Below, in pieces: positions 1-7,949 of a stretch of DNA of 21,884 nucleotides; positions within the stretch are counted from its first letter, which is position 1, and the number at the start of each line of letters is the position of its first letter. Source of the stretch: G020348385 sp964580235. Lineage in GTDB: Bacteria > Acidobacteriota > Aminicenantia > Aminicenantales > Aminicenantaceae. The notes below the pieces were generated by a model, which saw only the letters and a list, made by a program, of their open reading frames with translations, made no database searches and was not told the DNA's origin. A program made the translations under genes and the position numbers. The DNA is taken from assembly GCA_964580235.1 (NCBI GenBank), contig CAZOJY010000055.1:1-21884 (forward strand), given 5' to 3'.

Positions 1-1743
1 AAAAACAGCCATTTCACCACCTATGTGCAGTTAGCTGACAACGTCAGCATGGAAGAGGCCAACAAAAAAATCTACAATTTCCTTGATGCTAAACCCACAC
101 TGGAAGATTGGGAAAAACTTTCCCTCCAGCCGCTCTTCAAAATCCACCTGTCATCAGGAATCGGGTATGACTCGTTCGGAACCGGGAATGCCAAATATAT
201 CGTTATTTTTTTGGCGGCGGCCCTTTTTATCTTGCTCATCGCCTGTATCAATTTCATGAACCTTTCGACGGCACGATCATTGTTCCGCTCCAGGGAGGTA
301 GGCCTGCGCAAGGTGGTAGGGGCTTTCAGAGGCCAGCTTGTCCGCCAGTTTTTGGGCGAAGCCCTCTTTCAGTCAATGATCGCCATGCTCCTGGCCGTGG
401 GATTGGGAATTCTCCTGCTTCCTGCTTTCAATCAATTAGCCCGGAAGAGCTTCTCAGCAAATCTTTTTACACGCCTGGATATCATCCTGGGTCTTGTGGC
501 GGTTCTTCTTTTCACAGGAGTAATTGCAGGATTTTACCCAGCTTTTGTCCTGTCGGGATTCCGGCCTGTTTCGGTACTAAAAGGAACGGCTCGTACTGCG
601 GGTGGAAAGTCGTTTTTCCGAAAAATCCTGGTTGTTTTTCAGTTTAGTGTTGCCGTGATATTGATGGTCGGAAGCCTGGTGATCTATTCTCAGATCCACT
701 TCATGCGAAACAAAGATCTAGGATATGACAAGGAGAATTTGGTCACCTTGAATCTCAATACGACTGTCCAACAAAATTACGAGGCTTTCCGGAACGAGCT
801 TTCGGGGAATCCAAATATCTTGAATGTCACACGTGTCGCCGGTCTCCCAACCTATGGTTATTGGTTTTCCAACAGCCGCTGGAACTGGGAAGGGAAAGAT
901 CCGGACAAGGACATCCTGTTCAGGGCTAATTTTGTGGACTATGATTATTTAGATGCTCTGAGAGCACCCATCATGCTGGGACGGAATTTTTCGAAAAATT
1001 ATGGAGCAGATGCATCGGGTATCATCATCAACGAGACCTCCCGAAAAGCCATGGCTTTTGAGGACCCGATCGGGAAGCGGGTGACTTTAGGGGAAGGCGG
1101 CGAAAATGACAGCCAGTTTCATATTATCGGGGTGGTGAAAGATTTCCACTATGTGTCCTTGCGGACCGAGATCGAACCCATGATACTGCTGCTCGATCCG
1201 GAACACTGCAGCCAGATCGTGGTTCGCATCCGTTCGGAAAATACCCCTGAGACCCTAAAATTTATGGGAGGTGTCTGGAAAAAGTTTGCCGGAGATTTCG
1301 CGTTTGATTACCGTTTTTTGGACGAGAGTCTGGATACCCTGTATCGTGGCGAACAGGGGGTGGGTCGGATAATCAATGTCTTTACCATATTATCCATTTT
1401 CATCTCCTGCCTCGGTCTTTTTGGGTTGGCTTCTTTTATGGCGCTGCGGCGGACCAAGGAGATCGGGATTCGCAAGGTGCTGGGTGCATCCATCTCTGGA
1501 GTTGTTGTCCTCCTAACAAAAGAATTCTCGAAGTGGGTTATCGTGGCCAACCTGGTCGCCTGGCCGCTCTCTTATTTCGCGCTGAATAGGTGGCTTCAGG
1601 AGTTTCCCTACCGGACGAACATCAAACTCTGGATTTTCCTCGGGGCAGGCCTGGTCACGCTTATGGTTGCCATTTTAACCGTGAGCTACCAGTCGCTGAG
1701 AGCCGCCCTTTCCAATCCCTCCGATTCGCTAAGGTATGAGTAA
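1..1743 (+). CDS. FtsX/MacB-type ABC transporter permease, 5' end outside window
   Basis: The reading frame is open from base 1, so the gene starts upstream; the GTG at 25 is an internal Val codon, not a start. The visible 580 or so residues show a membrane segment near residues 57-78 (counted from the GTG), an FtsX core with the typical SREVGLRKVVGA motif, two more membrane segments up to about 177, a fourth near 200-226, a periplasmic MacB-like domain (about 227-440), then a second FtsX core with the matching TKEIGIRKVLGAS motif and the final three membrane segments. Family members of this duplicated-FtsX type are about 800 residues, so roughly 200 N-terminal residues are missing. They pair with a separate ATPase and export peptides or lipoproteins or transmit mechanical signals across the envelope; the substrate here cannot be told. 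It converges on the M14 gene with only three bases between the stops. Confidence 0.9.
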   Translation, partial: KNSHFTTYVQLADNVSMEEANKKIYNFLDAKPTLEDWEKLSLQPLFKIHLSSGIGYDSFGTGNAKYIVIFLAAALFILLIACINFMNLSTARSLFRSREVGLRKVVGAFRGQLVRQFLGEALFQSMIAMLLAVGLGILLLPAFNQLARKSFSANLFTRLDIILGLVAVLLFTGVIAGFYPAFVLSGFRPVSVLKGTARTAGGKSFFRKILVVFQFSVAVILMVGSLVIYSQIHFMRNKDLGYDKENLVTLNLNTTVQQNYEAFRNELSGNPNILNVTRVAGLPTYGYWFSNSRWNWEGKDPDKDILFRANFVDYDYLDALRAPIMLGRNFSKNYGADASGIIINETSRKAMAFEDPIGKRVTLGEGGENDSQFHIIGVVKDFHYVSLRTEIEPMILLLDPEHCSQIVVRIRSENTPETLKFMGGVWKKFAGDFAFDYRFLDESLDTLYRGEQGVGRIINVFTILSIFISCLGLFGLASFMALRRTKEIGIRKVLGASISGVVVLLTKEFSKWVIVANLVAWPLSYFALNRWLQEFPYRTNIKLWIFLGAGLVTLMVAILTVSYQSLRAALSNPSDSLRYE

Positions 1744-1746
1744 TGG

Positions 1747-4353
1747 TTAAGGTTTAATTCCGGAATAGAAGAGTGAGTTGAACAGTAATTTAAAAGTGGC
1801 GGCCGTTTGGCCCCGGTGCAGAACACTAAAACCTAGGAGAATGATTCTTCCTTGGCCCATTTTTACTTCGACGGCTGCGGCTTTGTTTTGGAGGAAATTC
1901 TCACCCAGCATCCAGCCGCTCAACAGAATGTTCTCTTTGGGATATTTTCCGATAATTTTTGTTTCGAATTCGTCTTTTGAGGAAGCCCAGGTTTGAAAGG
2001 CAGGGCTTTGGGCATAAAATCCGGCTGTTTCTGCAGGCATCCCATAGGCAACCGGGTGGTTTTGATCGAGTGTAACCCGAACTAGCAGTCCAGAGGCAAA
2101 AAACTCCTCAGGTTTGAGCTTTTTTGTGATATCTGTGAGAGGAAGGTTGAACTTTTTGATAGGCAGGCCGCAGGAGCGATCCATAGTGATAAGAGTTCCT
2201 CCACTCTCTATAAATTTTTTTAAACTGCTGACCCCTGCCTCAAGTATTCCCCCGATGTATTCGGGCGGCATCGTTCCCTTTTGATGACCGTTGATGATGG
2301 AGCCTGGATTTTGGCTGGGCAGGATGATAACATCGAAACGCTCTTCCAGCTCGCCTGCCCTAATTTCTGCATTGTGTATGGTCGTAAAAGGAAATTCATG
2401 GTTTTCCAAAATCAAGCGTGTCCATCCTTCATTGATGTTGGCTGTCCATGATTGATAGAGCGCAACTTTCGGTTTTTGGAGCTTATAAGTCGCGACTTCG
2501 GGCTTTTTTATTTTATAGATCTTCAGAGATTCATCTTCCGCAATGGTTTTTATTTCGTTTTCCGAAATGCTGGAGCCAGGAACGATCACTGTTCCAGGCG
2601 AAAAAGTTTGGCTGCTGCTTTTGAACCCTTCCTTTGTCCAGAGCACATTTTTCCCTTTTTTCAAGAGGCGGTTAATAGCGATGACACTGTTATTTGTTTT
2701 ATAGGGAATGAGATAACCATAATTTCCTGAACCTGAAATGCTTCCTTTTGGCAGGGCGGTCTTCTCGATATTTTTCATTCTGACGGCGACAGGAGTGTTC
2801 ATCATCACGGTCCGGACTCCCATCTGGAGCGGCAGGGTCCATCCCAGCACATCATAGGATTGGAGAGGGGGGATTTTTAGTTCAATGGGTTCCACGATGC
2901 TCTGCCACAGGAAGGGGTATTTCCTCAGATCAGGATAGACTTGAATCTCGAAAAGAGTTTTCAAGAGCCTTCCGAAAGGCTGACTTGTGGGCAGAATGTG
3001 AGCACCAGCGGGATAATCGATCCCGTCGGCCTTGAACGACTCTTCGGCTTCATAAACATCGATATCGAGGGCAATCATTTTATCGAGGAGTTCGGCAGCA
3101 GCTCCTGGATCTCTTTGCTTCTTGGGGACAATCCATCCATAGGGGGGCTCATTTTTGTATCGTTCGATGGTTTCTCTGCCCATCGCGTATTTTGCATAAA
3201 GAATCTCCTCTTTGTGTTTGGCTGCGATGTCCAGTACGGCTTTGGACGAGGTTAAACAGTATTCCACAGCATCTCTCAGCCGCCACCATCCTCCCTGCCA
3301 GGGATTCGTGAAAAACAGAGACGTTGTGAAATCTCTGTATTCCTCGGGGAATTCCCGCACCGAGTAAAATCGAGGAGAAGCGTAGCTGAAAAGGAATGTT
3401 TCCGAGAAGGTGGAGATGATGTTGTGGAAGTCACAGATCTGAGTGACATACCCCGGATACCAGGTGTCGAAGAGAAACCGGGAGATGACTCCCTGCTTTC
3501 CCTCGGATTCAAATGCCATGGCAATGGCGGCCCCGATAAAATTCTGCCAGCGCAGAAGCAAGGGATGGAGGTTGGGATTGGTGGGCTCACAATCGGGCGG
3601 AATAAAAATCAGCGTCGGGAAGGGTGACCTTTGGTGATGGTTGTAAAAAATATGTGGATACCAGTCGTGATTGACCACTTGATTGATATTCTTGGTCTCA
3701 GCCACACTCATCATAAAGGAATCGCGGTTGTTGTCGTGCCCGATATATCTCTGATAGAGCCAGGGAAGAGGGCTTGTTTCGTAAGGCGTATTCAAGTTGT
3801 TTTTGTACCACCCGGCCACCATGTCCATCCCGTCCGGATTGGGCAGCACGAGCAGGCAGATGACATCATCCAGGATATTCAGCATCTCTGGCGTTCCCGC
3901 CGTGATCAAATCATAGGTTAGCTGGATGATATGCTGGGCAGGTGCTACCTCTGTGGCATGGAGGCCTCCGTCGATCCAAACGATGGCTTTTCCTTCTGAA
4001 GCCAGCTGTTTGGCGTCCTTCTCGGATAGGTTATCCACCAATGATAAGCGTTTGGAAATATCTTTGAAATGCTCCAGCCGGGCGATATTTTTTTCCGATG
4101 AGACCGCTGCCAGTATCATCGGTCTCCCCTCAGAGGTTTTCCCGTATTCAAAAAGCTTGATTCTCGAGGACTGTTCTTCCAGTATTCTCCAGTACTCCAC
4201 AGCCTGTTTGTAGTTGATCAGATGATAATCCGCCCCGACTTGAAATCCAAAATGGCTGTCTGGAGACGTGACGTTTTGACCAAACACTTGGCTGAAGAGC
4301 AAAAAGACGATAACAACGAAAAACTCTGTTTTGCTTATGGATTTATTTCTCAT
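1747..4353 (-). CDS. Secreted M14-family zinc carboxypeptidase with C-terminal glutamine-amidotransferase-like domain
   Basis: An 868-residue protein with an N-terminal signal peptide (hydrophobic run about residues 11-25, ending in VFGQ). I start at 4353 because GAGGAA lies 7-8 bases upstream and the signal peptide follows at once; a start at 4407 would add 18 residues with no signal character. The M14 zinc motif HATE gives H132 and E135, the substrate-binding Asn-Arg pair is N209-R210 in DNNRDS, and the third zinc His is H239 or H240 in YNHHQ. The glutamate of FSETF is a candidate catalytic base. From about residue 625 the chain resembles a class I glutamine-amidotransferase-like fold (FDVIILPSQ, SGGTLITMD), as in the large M14 proteins of Bacteroidota and Acidobacteriota. 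Predicted role: periplasmic or extracellular peptide trimming. It is divergent from the M16 gene. Confidence 0.88.
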   Translation of the reverse strand: MRNKSISKTEFFVVIVFLLFSQVFGQNVTSPDSHFGFQVGADYHLINYKQAVEYWRILEEQSSRIKLFEYGKTSEGRPMILAAVSSEKNIARLEHFKDISKRLSLVDNLSEKDAKQLASEGKAIVWIDGGLHATEVAPAQHIIQLTYDLITAGTPEMLNILDDVICLLVLPNPDGMDMVAGWYKNNLNTPYETSPLPWLYQRYIGHDNNRDSFMMSVAETKNINQVVNHDWYPHIFYNHHQRSPFPTLIFIPPDCEPTNPNLHPLLLRWQNFIGAAIAMAFESEGKQGVISRFLFDTWYPGYVTQICDFHNIISTFSETFLFSYASPRFYSVREFPEEYRDFTTSLFFTNPWQGGWWRLRDAVEYCLTSSKAVLDIAAKHKEEILYAKYAMGRETIERYKNEPPYGWIVPKKQRDPGAAAELLDKMIALDIDVYEAEESFKADGIDYPAGAHILPTSQPFGRLLKTLFEIQVYPDLRKYPFLWQSIVEPIELKIPPLQSYDVLGWTLPLQMGVRTVMMNTPVAVRMKNIEKTALPKGSISGSGNYGYLIPYKTNNSVIAINRLLKKGKNVLWTKEGFKSSSQTFSPGTVIVPGSSISENEIKTIAEDESLKIYKIKKPEVATYKLQKPKVALYQSWTANINEGWTRLILENHEFPFTTIHNAEIRAGELEERFDVIILPSQNPGSIINGHQKGTMPPEYIGGILEAGVSSLKKFIESGGTLITMDRSCGLPIKKFNLPLTDITKKLKPEEFFASGLLVRVTLDQNHPVAYGMPAETAGFYAQSPAFQTWASSKDEFETKIIGKYPKENILLSGWMLGENFLQNKAAAVEVKMGQGRIILLGFSVLHRGQTAATFKLLFNSLFYSGIKP

Positions 4354-4402
4354 TATCCGTTCCTCATGTTGGCTATTATAATAGATACAGAGACATAGAG
4401 AT

Positions 4403-4432
4403 AGCATATAACAGCAAAAAAAATGAAGTCAA
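4403..4432 (-). promoter_or_regulatory. Weak candidate promoter for the M14 gene
   Basis: On the minus strand a TTGACT -35 box (4427-4432) is followed 18 bases later by TATGCT (4403-4408). The -10 match is poor and a TATAAT at about 4375-4380 lacks a good -35, so the real start is uncertain. Confidence 0.25.
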
Positions 4433-4441
4433 ATTTCTTCC

Positions 4442-4470
4442 TTTACTTTGTGTTTTTTTAGAGCTAGAAT
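4442..4470 (+). promoter_or_regulatory. Candidate sigma70 promoter of the M16 gene
   Basis: TTTACT (4442-4447), a 17-base spacer and TAGAAT (4465-4470) point towards the M16 gene. Transcription would start near 4477 and leave a leader of about 55 bases that holds the hairpin at 4486-4511. Confidence 0.4.
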
Positions 4471-4485
4471 AAAAATTTCCTATGG

Positions 4486-4511
4486 AGGGAATGGCTCTAA
4501 ATCCATTCCTT
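4486..4511 (+). other. Leader hairpin before the M16 gene
   Basis: GGAATGG (4488-4494) pairs with CCATTCC (4503-4509) around an 8-base loop; an A-T and a G-U pair can extend the stem. No T-run follows, so it is not an intrinsic terminator. The left arm contains GGAGGGAAT, which recurs at 4523-4531 as the real Shine-Dalgarno region of the M16 gene. Confidence 0.4.
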
Positions 4512-4532
4512 ATTAAATTGTAGGAGGGAATC

Positions 4533-7352
4533 ATGCATCCAAGATTGAAGGTTTTTGTTTTTATTCTCACGCTAGCGCTTCTGGTGCCTTTTGGCTGTAA
4601 GAAGAAAGCGGCCGAGGAAGCCGAGCTCAAAATCGACTTCGAAAAATACACGCTGGCCAATGGCCTGGAAGTAGTTCTCCATGAAGACAAGTCTGATCCG
4701 ATCACGTCTGTTGCCATTCAATATCATGTCGGATCTAATCGAGAACTTCTCGGACACACTGGATTTGCTCATCTCTTCGAGCACATGATGTTCCAGGAAT
4801 CCCAGCATGTCGGCCAGGATCAATTTTTCAAAAAAATCCAGGAAGCCGGCGGAACATTAAATGGCGGCACGAGCAGAGACGGCACAGTCTATTTTCAAAT
4901 TGTCCCGAAAAATGCTCTCGAAATGGTCCTCTGGCTCGAGGCAGACCGGTTGGGCTTCCTAACGCCTACAATCACTCAGGAGGCTTTTGCCAATCAACAG
5001 AATGTCGTCAAAAACGAAAAAAGACAGGGAGAGAATCGGCCTTACGGCTACACAAGCCACATCATCGGGAAGCTGCTCTACCCTGAGGGTCATCCTTACA
5101 ACTGGACGGTTATCGGCTCGATGGAGGATCTGACACTTTCCACTTTGAAGGATGTTCATGAATTCCATGACAAGTGGTATCGCCCCAACAATGCCACGCT
5201 GGTCGTTGCAGGGGATTTTGAGAGGGAACAGACAAAACAATGGATCGAAAAATATTTTGGCGAGATAAAATCTGGAGAGAAGTTCGATGATCCCGAACCC
5301 CAGCCAGTCACTTTGGACAAGATCAAGGTGGCTTACTGGGAGGACAAGTTTGCCAAATCCCCTGAACTGAACATGGTTATCCCCACAGTTGAGGAGTTTC
5401 ACCCGGACGCTTATGCTCTGAACTTTTTAGGACGGCTGTTTTCTTACGGAAAAAAAGCCCCTCTCTACAAAGTCATCGTGGAGGAGAAGAAATTAGCCCC
5501 GTCTGTCTCAGGATACCAGATGAGCAACGAGATTGCCGGAGAGTTCCGGCTCAGAATCCGGACTTTTCCAAATGTCAACCTCAATGATGTCAAAGATGCC
5601 ATTTCCGAAAGTTTTCAAAGATTCGAGACGGAATCCTTCACAGAGAAGGATGTGGAGCGTATAAAAGCGGGCCTTGAAACCCAATTTTACAATAGCATAT
5701 CCAGTATTCTCGGCAAATCATTTCAACTTGCTCAGTACAATGAATATGCCGGTTCTCCAGGATATATTACGACAGATCTTGCAAAAATCAAAGCCGTCAA
5801 AAAAGCAGACATATTGCGTGTGTATGAGCAATATATCAAAGGTAAGCCTTATGTGATGACAAGTTTTGTGCCTAAAGGGCAGGTGGCTCTTGTCGTCGAA
5901 GGATCAGAGCCCTTTACGATTGTCGAGGAAGCCGTCGAAGCGGAGAAGATAGCGGCGGAAAGGCAGGCAGAAGAGTTCAAGGTGGAACCTATTCCTTCCT
6001 CTTTCGACCGCAACGTCGAGCCTCCCAAAGGCCCAGATCCTGAAATCACCCTTCCCACCGTATGGAAAGACGAGCTGGCCAACGGAATTCGGCTGTATGG
6101 TATCGAGCACACGGAGTTACCCCTTGTCCAGTTCTCTTTGACGATCAAAGGGGGAGAGCTTCTAGATGATATGAACAAAGTTGGTGTGGCCAATCTGATA
6201 ACCGATATGATGATGGAAGGCACAAAGAACAAAACACCTATCGAACTGGAAGAGGCCATCGATGAGCTGGGTGCCAATATCAATATGTACACCAGCCGTG
6301 AAGCCATAACAATTTTCGTGAATTGCCTGTCATCCAAATTTAGCGACGTTTATAAGCTTGTGGAGGAAATCCTACTGGAACCCCGCTGGGACGAGAAGGA
6401 ATTTGCCAGAGTAAAAAAAGAAACCCTCGAAAACATCAACCGGAGCAAAGTCAATCCGCCTCTTGTTGCCCGGAATATTTTTAATAAGCTGGCTTACGGC
6501 GGCAACCACATATTCAGCATACCGACCATAGGGACCAAAGAATCCGTAGAAGCCATTAGCATCGATGACCTAAAAGCCTATTACGAGAAGAGCCTTTCGC
6601 CCACAGTCACCCACATAACCATAGTAGGCAATATTACTCAGTCTGCTGCAGTTGACAAGTTTAAATCCCTTGAAGATAAATGGGCTGCTAAAGAAGTCGC
6701 CTTCCCGGAATATACACTGCCGGCTCCTCTAGAGAAGTCCGCGGTGTACTTTGTGGATATGCCAGGAGCCCGTCAGTCTGTTATCAACATCGGGAATCTT
6801 TCCATGCCGGCCACCGACCCGGATTATTATCCGGCTTATGTCATGAACTACAAGCTGGGAGGAAGTTTTAACGGGTTTGTGAATATGATCCTAAGGGAAG
6901 AGAAAGGATACACATACGGAGCTCGTACTGGCTTCAGCGGATACCTCACTCCAGGAACTTTTACAGCATCATCATCAGTGCAATCTCCGGCTACGCTGGA
7001 ATCGGTGCAGATTTTCAGAGATTTGATGCTGAAGTACAGAAAAGGAATCGTTCCAGAGGATTTACAGTTCACCAAGGATGCCTTGATCAAATCCAATGCC
7101 CGGAATTTTGAGACTCTTGGCGCTCTTCTAGGAATACTGAACAACATCGCCACATACAACCGTCCAGATGATTACATCAAAAAGCGGCAGGAGTTCGTCA
7201 AGAATCTTACAGCAGATCGCCATAAAGAACTGGCTCAAAAGTACATCGATCCTGATCATATGATCTATCTTGTTGTCGGAGATGCCGCCAGCCAGATGAA
7301 ATCTTTGGAGACGTTGGGCCTCGGTGAAGTAACCCTCATCGAACAGAAATAA
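4533..7352 (+). CDS. M16-family zinc protease (two-domain, pitrilysin-like), probable lipoprotein
   Basis: A 939-residue protein with a strong GGAGGG ribosome binding site ending 4 bases before the ATG. The N-terminus is a hydrophobic leader ending in PFGC (Cys22), a lipobox-like site although the -3 residue is Pro rather than Leu. The inverted zinc motif HLFEH supplies H80, E83 and H84, and the downstream ligand is probably E162 in NEKRQGENRP. The second M16 domain (from about residue 515) lacks HxxEH at the equivalent place (ANLITDMM), as is normal for the inactive partner domain, and keeps the LREEKGYTYGAR substrate-binding segment near 787-797. Two-domain M16 enzymes close as a clam around peptides. 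Predicted role: degradation of imported or released peptides in the periplasm, complementing the M14 enzyme next door. Confidence 0.93.
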   Translation: MHPRLKVFVFILTLALLVPFGCKKKAAEEAELKIDFEKYTLANGLEVVLHEDKSDPITSVAIQYHVGSNRELLGHTGFAHLFEHMMFQESQHVGQDQFFKKIQEAGGTLNGGTSRDGTVYFQIVPKNALEMVLWLEADRLGFLTPTITQEAFANQQNVVKNEKRQGENRPYGYTSHIIGKLLYPEGHPYNWTVIGSMEDLTLSTLKDVHEFHDKWYRPNNATLVVAGDFEREQTKQWIEKYFGEIKSGEKFDDPEPQPVTLDKIKVAYWEDKFAKSPELNMVIPTVEEFHPDAYALNFLGRLFSYGKKAPLYKVIVEEKKLAPSVSGYQMSNEIAGEFRLRIRTFPNVNLNDVKDAISESFQRFETESFTEKDVERIKAGLETQFYNSISSILGKSFQLAQYNEYAGSPGYITTDLAKIKAVKKADILRVYEQYIKGKPYVMTSFVPKGQVALVVEGSEPFTIVEEAVEAEKIAAERQAEEFKVEPIPSSFDRNVEPPKGPDPEITLPTVWKDELANGIRLYGIEHTELPLVQFSLTIKGGELLDDMNKVGVANLITDMMMEGTKNKTPIELEEAIDELGANINMYTSREAITIFVNCLSSKFSDVYKLVEEILLEPRWDEKEFARVKKETLENINRSKVNPPLVARNIFNKLAYGGNHIFSIPTIGTKESVEAISIDDLKAYYEKSLSPTVTHITIVGNITQSAAVDKFKSLEDKWAAKEVAFPEYTLPAPLEKSAVYFVDMPGARQSVINIGNLSMPATDPDYYPAYVMNYKLGGSFNGFVNMILREEKGYTYGARTGFSGYLTPGTFTASSSVQSPATLESVQIFRDLMLKYRKGIVPEDLQFTKDALIKSNARNFETLGALLGILNNIATYNRPDDYIKKRQEFVKNLTADRHKELAQKYIDPDHMIYLVVGDAASQMKSLETLGLGEVTLIEQK

Positions 7353-7480
7353 TGGGAGTTTGCACCTGAATAGACGCCCATCCTGGATCCGTTCAAAATT
7401 CTGAACATCCGAAAGAGACCCCATATATAAGGGCATTCTTGGCCTTTTAAAAGGGGAATTTAAAAAAATAACATATCCTG

Positions 7481-7509
7481 TTGACACACGAATAATAAAG
7501 TGCTAAAAT
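7481..7509 (+). promoter_or_regulatory. Strong sigma70 promoter of the BlaI-M56 unit
   Basis: A perfect TTGACA -35 (7481-7486), a 17-base spacer and TAAAAT -10 (7504-7509), preceded by TG at 7501-7502 as in an extended -10. Transcription would start near 7516, about 48 bases before the BlaI start. Confidence 0.75.
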
Positions 7510-7541
7510 TTTAACATGCTAAAAATACAACATGATTCATG
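7501..7541 (+). promoter_or_regulatory. Candidate operator of the BlaI-type repressor
   Basis: Three symmetric or repeated elements overlap the -10 box and the start of transcription: TGCTAAAA twice (7501-7508 and 7517-7524, 16 bases apart), the perfect palindrome TAAAATTTTA (7504-7513), and CATGA-T-TCATG (7531-7541). BlaI/MecI proteins usually repress their own unit from dyads in this position. The classical TACA/TGTA half-sites are not obvious, so the exact binding site is inferred. Confidence 0.4.
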
Positions 7542-7563
7542 AGGCGAATAATAAGGTGAAAAA

Positions 7564-7947
7564 ATGAAAGAACAGACGAATCTCAGCCGCAGGGAAAGAC
7601 AGATCATGGACATCATTTACCAGCTCAAAGAAGCCACAGTTGCCCAGGTTCTCGGAAGACTGCCCGATCCACCAAGCTATTCTGCTGTGAGAGCTCTGCT
7701 CCGTGTGCTCGAAAATAAAGGACATCTGAGGCATAAACAGGATGGGCCTCGGTATATTTTCTCTCCCACCCTCTCCCGGGAAACAGCAAGACAGACTGCC
7801 CTGCGTCATCTGCGGAAGACGTTTTTTAATGGTTCGACAGAAGAAATTGTGGCCGCTCTCCTCGATATTGCGGAAAACGATCTTTCCGATGAAGACTATC
7901 ACCGTTTGCAGGCTCTTATCGAAAAGGCCAGGAAAGAAGGAAGATAA
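7564..7947 (+). CDS. BlaI/MecI-family transcriptional repressor
   Basis: A 127-residue protein, the usual family length. Residues 7-70 form the winged helix: LSRRERQIMDIIYQL, then the recognition-helix signature SYSAVRALLRVLENKGHL, then the wing with YIFSPTL. The C-terminal third (FFNGSTEEIVAALL) is the dimerisation helix region. AAGGTG sits 5 bases before the ATG. In the family, the dimer represses its own promoter and partner genes until a cognate M56 membrane protease causes its cleavage; here that protease follows after two bases, so the pair is co-translated. No beta-lactamase lies nearby, so the regulon is something else. Autoregulation is likely from the repeats over the -10 box. Confidence 0.92.
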   Translation: MKEQTNLSRRERQIMDIIYQLKEATVAQVLGRLPDPPSYSAVRALLRVLENKGHLRHKQDGPRYIFSPTLSRETARQTALRHLRKTFFNGSTEEIVAALLDIAENDLSDEDYHRLQALIEKARKEGR

Positions 7948-7949
7948 AC

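Noticed and set aside
25..27. GTG as the start of the FtsX-type permease
   Set aside because: The frame is open to base 1 and the sequence before it continues the MacB-like domain, so the gene is cut by the window edge.
1744..1746. Three-base gap between convergent stops, as well as the four-base overlap at 20630-20633, as signs of antisense regulation
   Set aside because: Tight convergent packing is common in bacterial genomes and nothing else in the sequence supports regulation.
3276..4213. Plus- and minus-strand open frames within the M14 gene
   Set aside because: They are shadows of the M14 coding strand, whose zinc motifs and signal peptide support the minus-strand gene.
7385..7410. 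Hairpin after the M16 gene (GGAT..GTTCA / TGAAC..ATCC) as a terminator
   Set aside because: No T-run follows; the next bases are GAAAGAGACC. The stem has a two-base bulge and is AT-rich.
7443..7454. Perfect palindrome CCTTTTAAAAGG upstream of the BlaI promoter
   Set aside because: It has no loop, stands alone, and lies more than 25 bases upstream of the -35 box; low complexity makes chance likely.
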